Source of the DNA: Streptomyces guryensis
Lineage (GTDB): Bacteria > Actinomycetota > Actinomycetes > Streptomycetales > Streptomycetaceae
Reading direction: 5' to 3'
Length of the DNA: 64,000 bases
Assembly: GCF_021261325.1 (NCBI RefSeq)
Contig: NZ_JAJSBI010000001.1
Location: 124,001-188,000 of the forward strand
Positions 55,183 to 63,763 of the stretch are shown here, in pieces (within the stretch, counting starts at the first letter, position 1; each line of letters opens with the position of its first letter). The position numbers were made by a program, and so were the translations under genes. Under the pieces are notes generated by a model. It was not told the DNA's origin and did no database searches. It saw only the letters and a program-made list of their open reading frames with translations.

Positions 55183-55949
55183 ACGGCCTCCACAGCGCGG
55201 CCGAAGCGCCGGGCCAGGCGCCGCTTCAGCGCCAGTCGCGCCGGGGTGTCGGCCTGCCCGACGTGGATACGGGGCAGCGCGAAGTCGCCGCAGCCGTCCG
55301 GGCCGGGGGTGATCGAGCAGGCGTACCGGTAACCGGCCCGGCGCACGGCGGCGGCGACCCGCTCGTCGAGATAGCCGTAGGGGTAGCAGAAACCCTCGAC
55401 GTCGGCGCCGATGATCTTGGCGAGCTCGTGACGGCTGTCGTTGACCTCGGTGTGCAGCACCTGGTCCGTGGCCTTGGTCAGATCGAGGTGGGTCAGACCG
55501 TGCGAGGCGACCTCCATGCCCGCGGCGACGGCACGGCGGATGCCGTCCACGTCGAGCAGCGGCTTGCGCGGCCCCATCGGCTCCCACGCGTTCTCGCCGC
55601 CGAGCCGCCCGGGCAGTACGAACACCGTCGCCGAGAAGCCCTGGCGGTGCAGCACGGGCAGGGCCATCGTGTCGAAGTCGGCGTATCCGTCGTCGAAGGT
55701 GAGCCCCACCAGGCCGCGCTCCGCGCCACGGGCGCGTGCCGCGAGCAGTTCCCCGATGCTCACCCCGCGCAGGCCGCGGCGCGACATCCAGGCGAGCTGG
55801 CGCTCGAGCTGCGAGGGGGTGACGGTGACGTTGTACGGGTCGTCCGGACACTCCGAGACGGAGTGGTACATGGCCACCCAGACGGCGGGGCCACGCTTGG
55901 AACGCCTTTTGGCGGGCGGGTGCGGTGCAGCGGAGACGTCAGCGACCAT
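55179..55949 (-). CDS. Polysaccharide deacetylase (NodB/CE4 family)
   Basis: This 256-residue protein has the NodB fold: VAMYHSVSECPDDPYNVTVTPSQLERQLAWM, motif 1 VGLTFDDGYADFDTMALPVL (catalytic Asp pair), motif 2 EVASHGLTHLDLTKA (metal His) and motif 3 CYPYGYLDERVAAAVRRAGY. It removes N-acetyl groups from surface glycans. No signal peptide is visible from ATG 55949, so it may act inside the cell or with a non-classical start. It overlaps the flippase end by 11 bases. Confidence 0.88.
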   Translation of the reverse strand: MVADVSAAPHPPAKRRSKRGPAVWVAMYHSVSECPDDPYNVTVTPSQLERQLAWMSRRGLRGVSIGELLAARARGAERGLVGLTFDDGYADFDTMALPVLHRQGFSATVFVLPGRLGGENAWEPMGPRKPLLDVDGIRRAVAAGMEVASHGLTHLDLTKATDQVLHTEVNDSRHELAKIIGADVEGFCYPYGYLDERVAAAVRRAGYRYACSITPGPDGCGDFALPRIHVGQADTPARLALKRRLARRFGRAVEAV

Positions 55950-57627
55950 GGCCCAGCTTTCGTGTGACGGAGTGACGGACGAACTGCATGACGGGAAGCA
56001 GAAGAGACCGTGCACCAGCCGCATCGAGGAGCCAGGCCAGCAGCAGGAAGACGGCGGTCACACAGGTGCAGCAGACGGCGAGGGACGCCGCGGGAGAGGC
56101 GAACAGCCCCGCGCAGAGCAGCCCGGCCGGGGTGGCGCACAAGGCCGCGCACACAGGCCGGACCAGTTGGACGACGACCCGGCGGACGCGTACGGGCACG
56201 CTGGCCGGCCCCAGGCCGTTCAGCAGGAGCAGCGCGGCGAGGGTGATGCCGGTCGCGTTGGCCGCGGCGATGCCCAGCGCACCCCAGTACGGGACGGCCC
56301 AGGCGTCGATGACGACGGTGGCGAGCGCGCCCACGCTCATCGCGCCCAGCGGGAACCAGGTGGTACGGCCGCCCGCGAAGTACGACCGCACGAGTGCCCC
56401 CACCAGCGTCTGCCCGAGCAGTCCGGCCGCGTACACCCGCATGACCGCGGCGGTCGTGGCGGTGTCCCGCGCAGTGAACGCCCCGCGCTGGAACAGGAGC
56501 TGGACGATCTGCGGCGCGCAGGCCACGATCACCGCGGCGCCGAGCAGGACGAGGCAGGCGATCAGTGCGATGTCCCGCTCGACCCGGTCCCGGGCGCCCC
56601 GGCTGTCGCCCTCCGCGATGGCCTGCGCCACCACCGGGAAGGTGACGACACACAGCATGAGCGACAGCGACATCGGCAACTGGGCGACCTTCTGGGCGTA
56701 GTTGAGGTGCGAGATGGCGCCGGCGGGCAGCCCGGAGGCGAAGTAGCGCTCGATGAGGACCTGCGACTGCCGGCACAGGGCGAAGAGCAGGACCGCGCAG
56801 ACGAGACCGGGGGCGAGCGGCCGGCCCTCGTCCGCGGCGTGGACGGAGACGAGCCGGCCGGGCCGCCCTGCGACCTGCCGCACCAGGGACGGCGTCTGTA
56901 CGGCGACCATGAGGCATCCGCCGAGGGCGACACCGAGAGCGGCGGACCGTACGCCCCAGTGCTCACCGAGGACGAACATCGCGGCGATGATCGCGATGTT
57001 GTACGCGATGTTGATCGAGCCGGGCGCGAGATACGAACGGTGGGCTCGCAACGCCGCACTGCAGTACCCGGCCAGCCCGACGCTCAGCACGCAGGTCGCG
57101 GTCAGCCGGGTGCAGGAGACGGCGAGGGACGAATCAGGCAGACCGGGCGCCAGGACGGAGACCAGCAGCGGTGCCCCGGCCACGGTCGCGGCGGCCGCCG
57201 CGGCGAAGGCGAGGCACAGCCGCGGCAGGGAGGCGGCGATCAGGGCGTGCACGGGGTCGGGAGTGCTGTGCCCGCGCGCCCGCCGCGCCAGCGCCATGCT
57301 GAACGCGGGCACGAGCACGAACGCCATGCCGTCCTCGATCAGCAGGGTTGCCGCCAGCTCGGGCACCGTCCAGGCCACCAGGAACGCGTCGGTCGCCGCG
57401 CCGGCGCCGAAGAGGTGTGCGAGCGCCTGGTCCCGCCCGAGGCCGAGCACCGCCCCGGCCATGGACAGCGCGGCGGACAGCAACGTCGCCTTGGCGAGGA
57501 AACGGCGCGAGGGCGGGTCCGCGCGCAGGGCGGCTTCCGGGGCGTGATCGGCGCCCGCCGGGAGCGGGCCGCCCACGCCGGTCGTGCGGTCGGCGGGGCC
57601 CGCGGTCTTCGCGGTTCCGGACGTCAT
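55939..57627 (-). CDS. MurJ/MviN-like lipid-linked oligosaccharide flippase
   Basis: This 562-residue protein has about 14 membrane segments of the MOP/MviN family (RRFLAKATLLSAALSMAGAVLGLGRDQALAHLFGAGAATDAFLVAWTVPELAATLLIEDGMAFVLVPAFS is the family opening). In this cluster it most likely flips the lipid-linked repeat unit outward, a Wzx-type job; the essential lipid II flippase of the cell would lie elsewhere. The ATG overlaps the polymerase stop (ATGA). Confidence 0.85.
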   Translation of the reverse strand: MTSGTAKTAGPADRTTGVGGPLPAGADHAPEAALRADPPSRRFLAKATLLSAALSMAGAVLGLGRDQALAHLFGAGAATDAFLVAWTVPELAATLLIEDGMAFVLVPAFSMALARRARGHSTPDPVHALIAASLPRLCLAFAAAAAATVAGAPLLVSVLAPGLPDSSLAVSCTRLTATCVLSVGLAGYCSAALRAHRSYLAPGSINIAYNIAIIAAMFVLGEHWGVRSAALGVALGGCLMVAVQTPSLVRQVAGRPGRLVSVHAADEGRPLAPGLVCAVLLFALCRQSQVLIERYFASGLPAGAISHLNYAQKVAQLPMSLSLMLCVVTFPVVAQAIAEGDSRGARDRVERDIALIACLVLLGAAVIVACAPQIVQLLFQRGAFTARDTATTAAVMRVYAAGLLGQTLVGALVRSYFAGGRTTWFPLGAMSVGALATVVIDAWAVPYWGALGIAAANATGITLAALLLLNGLGPASVPVRVRRVVVQLVRPVCAALCATPAGLLCAGLFASPAASLAVCCTCVTAVFLLLAWLLDAAGARSLLLPVMQFVRHSVTRKLGHGR

Positions 57628-58955
57628 CGCACGCCCGATACGGCGGCCGGGCCGGTCGTCGCCTCGCCTGCCAGCGACCACCAGGCGGCGAGGCCGAGGC
57701 AGACGGCCGTCAGGACGGTGGAGGGGCCACCGATGTCGGCGTACAGAAAATTCACGAGCTGCCAGGGCAGCAGCCCGCAGGCCGCGAGCGCGCAGTCCCG
57801 GGCGGGTCCCGCCCGCCGCAGCCTGCCGAGCGCGCAGACCAGCAGGGCCGCCCAGCTGCCCGCCACCGTGAGCAGCCCCAGCAGGCCCTGCTCGCTCAGG
57901 AGCAGCATGTACATGTTGTGCGGGGAGAGCAGGGGCTGGCGCCTGAAGGCCTGGCCGTCGCCCTCCGTGTCGCTGCCCGAGGACAGCGCGAGCGAGGCGT
58001 GGGAGTCCCGGTGGGCGGGAAAGGCCTTCAGTCCCACGCCCGTGACCGGGTGCTCGCGCCACATGTCGATGGACGCCGCCCACATGGTGTACCGGTCGAC
58101 GACCGACTGGTCCGGCGCGCCGGCCACCTGGGTGATGCTGGCCAGCCGCTCCTGCAGCGCCGAGCCGCCCACCCCGAACCCGCCCACCAGCACCACCGAG
58201 GCCGCGGCCGCCGCCGCGAACACCAGCACCGCCCGCCGCACCCCGGCCAGCAGCAGCTGCGCCCCGCAGCTCACGGCCGTGGCGATCCAGGCACCCCGGC
58301 TGAAGGACAGCGCGAGCGGCACGAGCAGCGCCAGCGCACATCCGGCCGCCACCACCCGGTGCCGCCGCGCACCCGTCCCGAGCGCGAGACCGGTCAGCGC
58401 CACCACTCCGGACGCGACGACGGCCGCCATCCCCATCACGTCATGCGGCCCGAAGGTGCCCACCGCCCGCACGTAGTTCCCCTGGTACGAGGCTCCGGTT
58501 CCGGTGAGGTACTGGTGCACCCCGACGGCCCCCTGCCACAGCGCGAGGCCGGCCAGCGCCCAGAGCACCAGCCGGGCGTCGCGGCGGCCGCGCACGAGCA
58601 GCACCATCGCGACCGGGACGAGCACGAACACCTGGAGGTAGCGCGCCAGTCCCGTGATCGCGTCGCCGGACGTCACCGCCCCGGTCGCGGACACCGCGAT
58701 GCCCACCACGGGCAGCCCGAGCACGACCGCCGCCGTCCGCGTCAGCGGGCGCCGCGCCCGTCGTACGGTGCACACGGCGGCCCAGAGCACGACCAGCCCG
58801 CAGGCCGCGTCGGCGGGCGTGGCGCCGCTGTCCGTCTCGGCCGGCAGCCCCAGCAGGGCGATCACCGCCAGGACGGGCAGAACGGGAGCGGCCCGGCGAA
58901 GCGCCGCAAGCTGCGGCACGAGCGGTACGGAGGCAGTCGCCGAGGTAGTGCTCAC
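57624..58955 (-). CDS. O-antigen ligase/polymerase (Wzy-like) membrane protein
   Basis: This 443-residue protein has about ten membrane segments and the Wzy_C/O-antigen-ligase pattern: LVPLALSFSRGAWIATAVSCG in the middle, and a large outside loop with MWREHPVTGVGLKAFP and LSPHNMYMLLLSEQGLLGLL (the conserved GxGxxxF and H-N residues). It polymerises or ligates the repeat unit. GTG 58955 lies six bases after the priming transferase stop. Confidence 0.88.
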   Translation of the reverse strand: MSTTSATASVPLVPQLAALRRAAPVLPVLAVIALLGLPAETDSGATPADAACGLVVLWAAVCTVRRARRPLTRTAAVVLGLPVVGIAVSATGAVTSGDAITGLARYLQVFVLVPVAMVLLVRGRRDARLVLWALAGLALWQGAVGVHQYLTGTGASYQGNYVRAVGTFGPHDVMGMAAVVASGVVALTGLALGTGARRHRVVAAGCALALLVPLALSFSRGAWIATAVSCGAQLLLAGVRRAVLVFAAAAAASVVLVGGFGVGGSALQERLASITQVAGAPDQSVVDRYTMWAASIDMWREHPVTGVGLKAFPAHRDSHASLALSSGSDTEGDGQAFRRQPLLSPHNMYMLLLSEQGLLGLLTVAGSWAALLVCALGRLRRAGPARDCALAACGLLPWQLVNFLYADIGGPSTVLTAVCLGLAAWWSLAGEATTGPAAVSGVR

Positions 58956-58960
58956 CCGCC

Positions 58961-60424
58961 TCAGCTCCCCGTCGGCCGCACGAACAGGACCGCCGTACGG
59001 GCCAGGATGCAGATGTCCTGCCACAGCGACCAGTTGTCGATGTAGGCGTTGTCGAAGCGGCACCGGTCCTCGATGGAGGTGTCGCCGCGCAGCCCGTGGA
59101 TCTGGGCGAGCCCGGTGATCCCGGTCGGCATCCGGTGGCGCTCCCGGTAGCCGGGATAGGTCTGGCTGAACTTGGCGACGAAGTAAGGCCGTTCGGGCCT
59201 CGGACCGACCAGGCTCATGTCCCCGCGGCACACGTTCCACAGCTGCGGCAGCTCGTCCAGCGAGGTGCGGCGCAGGAACTGGCAGAAGCGGCTCATCTCC
59301 TGCTCGTTCGCCACGCTCCAGCGGGTCGCCGCCTCGTGCGCGCTGGCGGGCCGGTGGGTGCGGAACTTCAGCAGGGTGAACGGCCGCCCGTCCTTGCCGA
59401 TCCGCTCCTGCCGGAACAGCACGCCGGGCCCGTCCATGCCCCGCAGCACCGCCGCGCACACCAGCAGCACCGGGCAGGCCAGCAGCAGCAACGAGCCCGA
59501 AAGCACCGCGTCGAGCACCCGCTTGCCCACCCCGACCCGCCGCCGTCCGCGCCCCGGACACAGCAGCCTGCGCGGGAAACCCGCCAGATGCCCGGCTCCC
59601 TCGCGCCGCCCGCCGAGTCCGTACGAGGGCGCCTCCGCGTCCAGCTCCCACACCACGCATCCGTACGCGGCGAGATCCCGCAGCAGGGCCGTCTTCTCCA
59701 CCCGGGTGGCGGCGCCCACCACGAGCACCGTCTCCACGCCGTTCTGGATGACCGCCCGACGCGCCTCCTGATCCGTGGTCAGCAGCGGCAGCTCGGGACC
59801 CTCACCGGACCGGGCCAGCACGTCGAGGGGGTCGCCGACCACGCCCACCGGCCGCACTCCGCAGCCCGGTTGACGCAGCAACGCGGCCGCGACCTTCCGG
59901 GCCGCCGCGACCGGGCCGACCACCAGCGCGGGATCGGGCCGGCGCCGCCGCGCCCGCCGCCCGTGCACCGCCGCGCGCCCCGAACAGGCCGCCGCGCAGT
60001 GCACGGCGAACGCGGTGACCAGTACGGCCGGCGGCAGCGGCCGCAGCGGAGAGAGCACCCCCACACCGGCCCAGCCTGCGGCGATCCGTCCGCAGACGGC
60101 GGGAAGTTCGTCGAGCACACCGCGCACGACGGAGCCGTCGTACAGCCGGGCCCGCCGGTTCAGCCCGATCACCCCCAGCGTCAGCAGGGCGATGACCAGC
60201 GGATACCTCGGAGCCCCGGGCACGACCAGGACCCCCAGCAGGGCGGCGCAGCCGTCGACGAGCGGCAGGGTCACCCAGCAGGCCCGCCGCGGCCGGCTCT
60301 CTCTCCGTCCGGCGGGCAGTCGACGTCCGGCTGCGGGGCCGCGCGGGGCGAGAACGGAGACAGAGCGCTCTGCCGCCCGCGGCTGCTGCCCCGTAGGAGG
60401 GGGAACGGTACTTTCCGCAGTCAT
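58961..60424 (-). CDS. Polyprenyl glycosylphosphotransferase (priming enzyme)
   Basis: This 487-residue protein has an N-terminal domain with membrane segments and a CoA-binding-like middle (VVGVVGDPLDVLARSG), then a WbaP/WcaJ-type catalytic domain: KRVLDAVLSGSLLLLACPVLLVCAAVLRG, GVLFRQERIGKDGRPFTLLKFRT, SLDELPQLWNVCRGDMSLVGPRPE and PTGITGLAQIHGLRGDTSIEDRCRFDNAYIDNW. It loads the first sugar phosphate onto undecaprenyl phosphate. ATG 60424 is preferred; GTG 60436 is possible. Confidence 0.92.
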   Translation of the reverse strand: MTAESTVPPPTGQQPRAAERSVSVLAPRGPAAGRRLPAGRRESRPRRACWVTLPLVDGCAALLGVLVVPGAPRYPLVIALLTLGVIGLNRRARLYDGSVVRGVLDELPAVCGRIAAGWAGVGVLSPLRPLPPAVLVTAFAVHCAAACSGRAAVHGRRARRRRPDPALVVGPVAAARKVAAALLRQPGCGVRPVGVVGDPLDVLARSGEGPELPLLTTDQEARRAVIQNGVETVLVVGAATRVEKTALLRDLAAYGCVVWELDAEAPSYGLGGRREGAGHLAGFPRRLLCPGRGRRRVGVGKRVLDAVLSGSLLLLACPVLLVCAAVLRGMDGPGVLFRQERIGKDGRPFTLLKFRTHRPASAHEAATRWSVANEQEMSRFCQFLRRTSLDELPQLWNVCRGDMSLVGPRPERPYFVAKFSQTYPGYRERHRMPTGITGLAQIHGLRGDTSIEDRCRFDNAYIDNWSLWQDICILARTAVLFVRPTGS

Positions 60425-60444
60425 CTGGTGATGCACTTCCTGCT

Positions 60445-61581
60445 CTAGTTGGGTACGGCGGCCGACGCGCCAACGGCGCCGAGCGGTTCGCCGAGCAATT
60501 CGCGGTACACGGCGGTCACGGCGTCCGCCGCCTGCCGCAGGTCATGAGCGGCGAGCACATGACGGCGGCCCTGCGCACCCAGCGCCGCGCGCAGCGGCTC
60601 GTCCCGCAACAACGCCGTCAGCGCCCGTGCCAGCGCGCCGGGGTCCTCCGCCGGCACCAGGCAGTACGGCAACTGCTCGGGAGGCAGGCTCTCGCGCGCC
60701 CCGTCCACGTCCGTGACCACGACCGGCCGGGCACACGCCATCGCCTCCAGCGGGGCGAGCGCCATGCCCTCCCAGCGGGACGGCAGGACCACGACGTCGG
60801 CGGCCCGGTACCAGGGGGCCGCGTCGGGCGCGGCACCGGCGAACAGCACCGAACCGGGCGCACCGGAGCGCAGCCGCTCCGCGTCCGGGCCCTCGCCGAC
60901 CAGCACCAGCCGCGCCCCGGCCACCTGCCGCTCCACCTCGGGCCACGCCCGCAGAAGCACGTCCTGCCCCTTCTGGCGGCACAGCCGGCCCACGCACACG
61001 ACGAGCGGCCCCGTCCCGGACCGGAAGTCGTCCCCCTCCGGCCGGAACCTGAGCGTGTCGACACCGTTGGGGACCACCCGCCACCGAGCGCTGATCCCGC
61101 ACCGCGCCCCGGTCCGCTGCTCCGCCTCGCTGACGCACACGACGCGCGTCGCCCACCGCGCCCCCAGCCGTTCCCAGCCCAGCGCCAGATGCGCGACGAT
61201 CCCGTCCGCGGCCTCGAACGACCAGGCGTGCGGCTGAAAGACGGTGGGGAGAGCGCCGCGTACGGCCAGCCGGGCCGCGAGTCCCGCCTTCGCGCTGTGC
61301 GCGTGCACCAGGTGCGGCCGCACCTCGCGCAGGATCCGCGCCAACCGCCGTACCTCGCCCGGGAGTCGGTGTCCCGGCGAACGGGTCGCGTCCCAGCGGA
61401 GCACCGTGCAGCCCGGCGCACGCAGGGCGTCCGTCAGCGTGCCACCCTCCGGACAGGCCACGGTCACCCGCAGCCCGGCGGCGAGCTGAGCCGCCACCAG
61501 GTCCGCCACGACCCGCGCGACACCGCCCTCGACGGGCTGGGTGACATGCAGGATGTGCGGCACGCGTGGGGAAAAACGCAT
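60445..61581 (-). CDS. GT4 family glycosyltransferase, first gene of the polysaccharide operon
   Basis: This 378-residue GT-B enzyme has HILHVTQPVEGGVARVVADLVAAQLAAG, LVHAHSAKAGLAARLAVRG, VVPNGVDTLRFRP, CVGRLCRQKGQDVLLRAWPEVE and the donor-site SRWEGMALAPLEAMACARPVVVTDV. It begins the leftward operon, 20 bases ahead of the priming transferase gene. ATG 61581 is chosen over an in-frame TTG at 61605, because the conserved strand starts just after it. The upstream 323-base gap holds the operon promoter. Confidence 0.9.
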   Translation of the reverse strand: MRFSPRVPHILHVTQPVEGGVARVVADLVAAQLAAGLRVTVACPEGGTLTDALRAPGCTVLRWDATRSPGHRLPGEVRRLARILREVRPHLVHAHSAKAGLAARLAVRGALPTVFQPHAWSFEAADGIVAHLALGWERLGARWATRVVCVSEAEQRTGARCGISARWRVVPNGVDTLRFRPEGDDFRSGTGPLVVCVGRLCRQKGQDVLLRAWPEVERQVAGARLVLVGEGPDAERLRSGAPGSVLFAGAAPDAAPWYRAADVVVLPSRWEGMALAPLEAMACARPVVVTDVDGARESLPPEQLPYCLVPAEDPGALARALTALLRDEPLRAALGAQGRRHVLAAHDLRQAADAVTAVYRELLGEPLGAVGASAAVPN

Positions 61582-61904
61582 GGGAAAGGATGCCCTTCCG
61601 AACAAAAGAGTCCGAGCCGGGGCCAGGACGTGCGGCTCGTGTTCTTGATATAAAAACCCGCACCCGTTCGAGAGCGTGAGGTTCGTTGTTCAACCGGCAT
61701 CGCTGAAATCACGAGGTGAGCCACTCTAGCCGCTCAACCGTATTTATCTGCGGACCGGTCATCTGTGTCGGAATGGTGGCGTTTCCTTGAGCTATTTGTC
61801 GCCCTGGATCACCCATTTGGAGCCACGGCAACGGCAACAGGGTTTCCCGGAAGCCTCCCTCTCGTTAGGCCGGTCGAAGACGACTTACGAAAGAAAGGCA
61901 CACG
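61582..61904. other. 323-base divergent promoter region
   Basis: Unusually AT-rich patches (TTGATATAAAAAC at about 61646, CCGTATTTATCTGC at about 61738) stand out and probably hold the outward promoters for the polysaccharide operon and the small secreted protein gene. I see no gene here. Confidence 0.5.
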
Positions 61905-62237
61905 ATGAAGACTCTGAAGGCTGCCGCCGTCGTAGCCGGTTCCCTCGCTCTTGCCGGTGTCGCCGTGCCTGCCGGCGCGGTGGACATGCCGGCCGGGGGC
62001 CTGGTGGACAGCGGGAAGACGGTCGCGAGTGGCGTCCCCACGGCAGCCAAGGTGTCGACGGGCTTCGTGGGCGACAACGTCGGCCAGGTGGCGCAGAGTG
62101 TGAAGGACAGCGTGAAGGGCAGCATGAAGGAGGCGGGCATGAAGGGCCCCGTCGTCGGTGGCACCCTGCCCAACCCCGCCCTGCCGGCCACCGCGGCCGA
62201 CGGCAAGCTGCTGGGCGGGCTCCCGGTCGGCAAATAG
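61905..62237 (+). CDS. Small secreted protein of unknown function
   Basis: This 110-residue protein has a clear signal peptide (MKTLKAAAVVAGSLALAGVAVPAGA, cleavage near residue 25) and a mature part rich in Gly, Val and Ala (PAGGLVDSGKTVASGVPTAAKVSTGF; GPVVGGTLPNPALPA) with no cysteine. AAAGG sits six bases before the ATG. It is not a chaplin or rodlin by motif. It stands alone on the plus strand between the surface polysaccharide operon and the tandem secreted family, which suggests a cell-wall location. Confidence 0.75.
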   Translation: MKTLKAAAVVAGSLALAGVAVPAGAVDMPAGGLVDSGKTVASGVPTAAKVSTGFVGDNVGQVAQSVKDSVKGSMKEAGMKGPVVGGTLPNPALPATAADGKLLGGLPVGK

Positions 62238-62505
62238 CAGGCCGGACGGCACGGCGACAACCTCGCCGCCCGTGGGTTCGACGATTCGGGTCGGCTCCGT
62301 ATTCCTCGGAGTCGGCCCTTCGGCATATGCGGGAGAGTGATTAGTCAGGTGAAATGCGATCACGCTCCGTGCGCTGGGCCGAATGAACGACTCAGGGTGA
62401 CTGCAGACGGCAGAGTGCCGTTGTTCCCAGTGGAATGACCCGGTACGGCGGGGGGCGCCTTTCCCTCCTTGTTGGCGCGCTCTTCGTCGGCCACCTCCTG
62501 ATCGC

Positions 62506-62538
62506 GGGGCCTGTCCGCAGCAGATGCGGACGGGCCCC
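62506..62538 (+). terminator. Hairpin downstream of the small secreted protein gene
   Basis: Arms GGGGCCTGTCCGCA (62506-62519) and TGCGGACGGGCCCC (62525-62538) pair with one wobble around a five-base loop. Confidence 0.55.
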
Positions 62539-62634
62539 GCGGCATGTGCGGCCCGGAAAAGACATCGGCGGGGCCTGGACATAGGCGGGGCCCGGACATC
62601 TGCGGGGCCCGGAAAAGAAGGGTGCGTAAAGCCG

Positions 62635-62668
62635 ATGGCGGCCCACCGGAGTTCCGGTGGGCCGCCAT
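62635..62668 (-). terminator. Hairpin terminator of the tandem secreted family
   Basis: Sixteen-base perfect arms ATGGCGGCCCACCGGA (62635-62650) and TCCGGTGGGCCGCCAT (62653-62668) with a two-base loop, 16 bases after the last gene on the minus strand. Confidence 0.75.
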
Positions 62669-62684
62669 CCGCGTGAAGTACGGC

Positions 62685-63005
62685 TCAGAAGAACAGGCCG
62701 CCCGAGTACGGGGCGTTCTGCGACTGGTCGACGGCCGCCGTGTTGCACGCGGCGTAGTGCGAGTTCGGGGCCACCACGCCACCGAGGACGGCACCGTTGG
62801 ACCACGGAGCGATGCAGCGCCCGTCGATCAGCGAGCCGTTGATGACGGCGACGCCCTGCTGCGGGGCGTTCACGACGATCGGGGACTCCGAAAAGCCGTT
62901 GCCGCCGGTGACGGTGGTGTTGGAGTCGTTGGCCGAGGCGGCGCCACCGGCCGCGAGCACGAGGCCCGCGGCGAGGGCGGAAATGACCGTAACCTTGTTA
63001 CGCAT
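62685..63005 (-). CDS. Small secreted protein, tandem family member 1 (rodlin-like?)
   Basis: This 106-residue protein has a signal peptide (RNKVTVISALAAGLVLAAGGAASA) and an 80-residue mature part: NDSNTTVTGGNGFSESPIVVNAPQQGVAVINGSL, then GRCIAPWSNGAVLGGVVAPNSHYAACNTAAVDQSQNAPYSGGLFF. Two cysteines (in GRCIAP and AACNTA) could form a disulfide. It is the last of three paralogues on the minus strand, followed by a terminator. The mature part faintly recalls rodlins (SP...GSL...C...NSTQ pattern); function unknown. AAAGG precedes the ATG by 8 bases. Confidence 0.8.
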   Translation of the reverse strand: MRNKVTVISALAAGLVLAAGGAASANDSNTTVTGGNGFSESPIVVNAPQQGVAVINGSLIDGRCIAPWSNGAVLGGVVAPNSHYAACNTAAVDQSQNAPYSGGLFF

Positions 63006-63064
63006 AGGATGCGCCTTTCGGTGGGGCGGTTGGGATTTCCGTGCTCCGAATTGCTCGGAGTAGG

Positions 63065-63382
63065 TCAGAAGAACAGGCCGCCCGAGTACCGGGCGTTCTG
63101 CGACTGGTCGATCTTCGCCGTGTTGCACGCGGCGTAGTGCGAGTTCGGGGCCGCGACGCCGCCGAGCACGGCACCGTTGGACCACGGCGCGACGCAACGG
63201 AGGTCGGCGACCGAGCCGTTGACGACGGCAACCCCCTGCTGGGGAGAGTTGACGACGACCGGGGACGACGAGAAGCCGCCTCCCCCCGTGACGTCGGTGC
63301 AGTCCTCGGCCGCGGCGGTGCCGGCCGCCACGAGGACGAGGCCCGCGGCGAGGGCGGAAATGGCCGAAACCTTGTTACGCAT
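63065..63382 (-). CDS. Small secreted protein, tandem family member 2
   Basis: This 105-residue paralogue shares the signal peptide start MRNKVSAISALAAGLVL and the tail APWSNGAVLGGVAAPNSHYAACNTAKIDQSQNARYSGGLFF. It differs by a third cysteine right after the signal peptide (AEDCTDVTGGGGFSSSP) in place of the NTT segment, and Ala-Asp-Leu before the conserved Arg-Cys. The leader (GGCGCATCC before the ATG) is nearly identical to that of member 1, indicating duplication with the 5' region. Confidence 0.8.
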   Translation of the reverse strand: MRNKVSAISALAAGLVLVAAGTAAAEDCTDVTGGGGFSSSPVVVNSPQQGVAVVNGSVADLRCVAPWSNGAVLGGVAAPNSHYAACNTAKIDQSQNARYSGGLFF

Positions 63383-63442
63383 GGGATGCGCCTTTCCGGG
63401 CTGTTTTGGGTGGTGCACCTGCTCCGAATAGCTCGGTGCAGA

Positions 63443-63763
63443 TCAGAAGAACAGGCCGCCCGAGTACGGGGCGTTCTGCGACTGGTCGACGGCCGCCGTG
63501 TTGCACGCGGCGTAGTGCGAATTCGGGGCCACGACGCCGCCGAGGACGGATCCGTTGGACCACGGGGCGATGCAACGACCGTCAACGAGCGTCCCGTTGA
63601 CAACCAGAACGCCCTGCTGAGGGGCGTTCACGACGACCGGCGACTCCGAAAAGCCGCTGCCGCCCTTCACGGTGGTGTTTTGGTCGTTGGCCGAGGCAAT
63701 ACCGACGCTGCTGACCATGGCGCCGATGGTGAGGGCCGTGATGACCGCGAACTTCCTGGGCAA
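63443..63763 (-). CDS. Small secreted protein, tandem family member 3
   Basis: This 106-residue paralogue has a distinct signal peptide (MPRKFAVITALTIGAMVSSVGIASA) but a mature part almost identical to member 1 (NDQNTTVKGGSGFSESPVVVNAPQQGVLVVNGTLVDGRCIAPWSNGSVLGGVVAPNSHYAACN and the SGGLFF end). The start is TTG at 63763, with GAAGGA about 6 bases ahead. It is the first of the three on the minus strand. Its upstream region is AT-richer than average. Confidence 0.78.
   Translation of the reverse strand: MPRKFAVITALTIGAMVSSVGIASANDQNTTVKGGSGFSESPVVVNAPQQGVLVVNGTLVDGRCIAPWSNGSVLGGVVAPNSHYAACNTAAVDQSQNAPYSGGLFF

Larger units (their letters stand above)
62238..62684. other. 447-base interval between convergent secreted-protein genes
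   Basis: Contains two hairpins (62506-62538 and 62635-62668) likely to terminate the two facing transcripts, and GGCGGGGCC-rich short repeats around 62530-62612. No gene is supported. Confidence 0.55.

Noticed and set aside
55441..58476. Open frame of about 1000 codons on the plus strand
   Set aside because: Antisense to the deacetylase, flippase and polymerase genes, all confidently identified; the product is compositionally biased.
62685..63763. Chaplin genes
   Set aside because: Short secreted proteins with paired cysteines suggested chaplins, but the chaplin hydrophobic repeat with GN(P/T)xGN pattern is not present.
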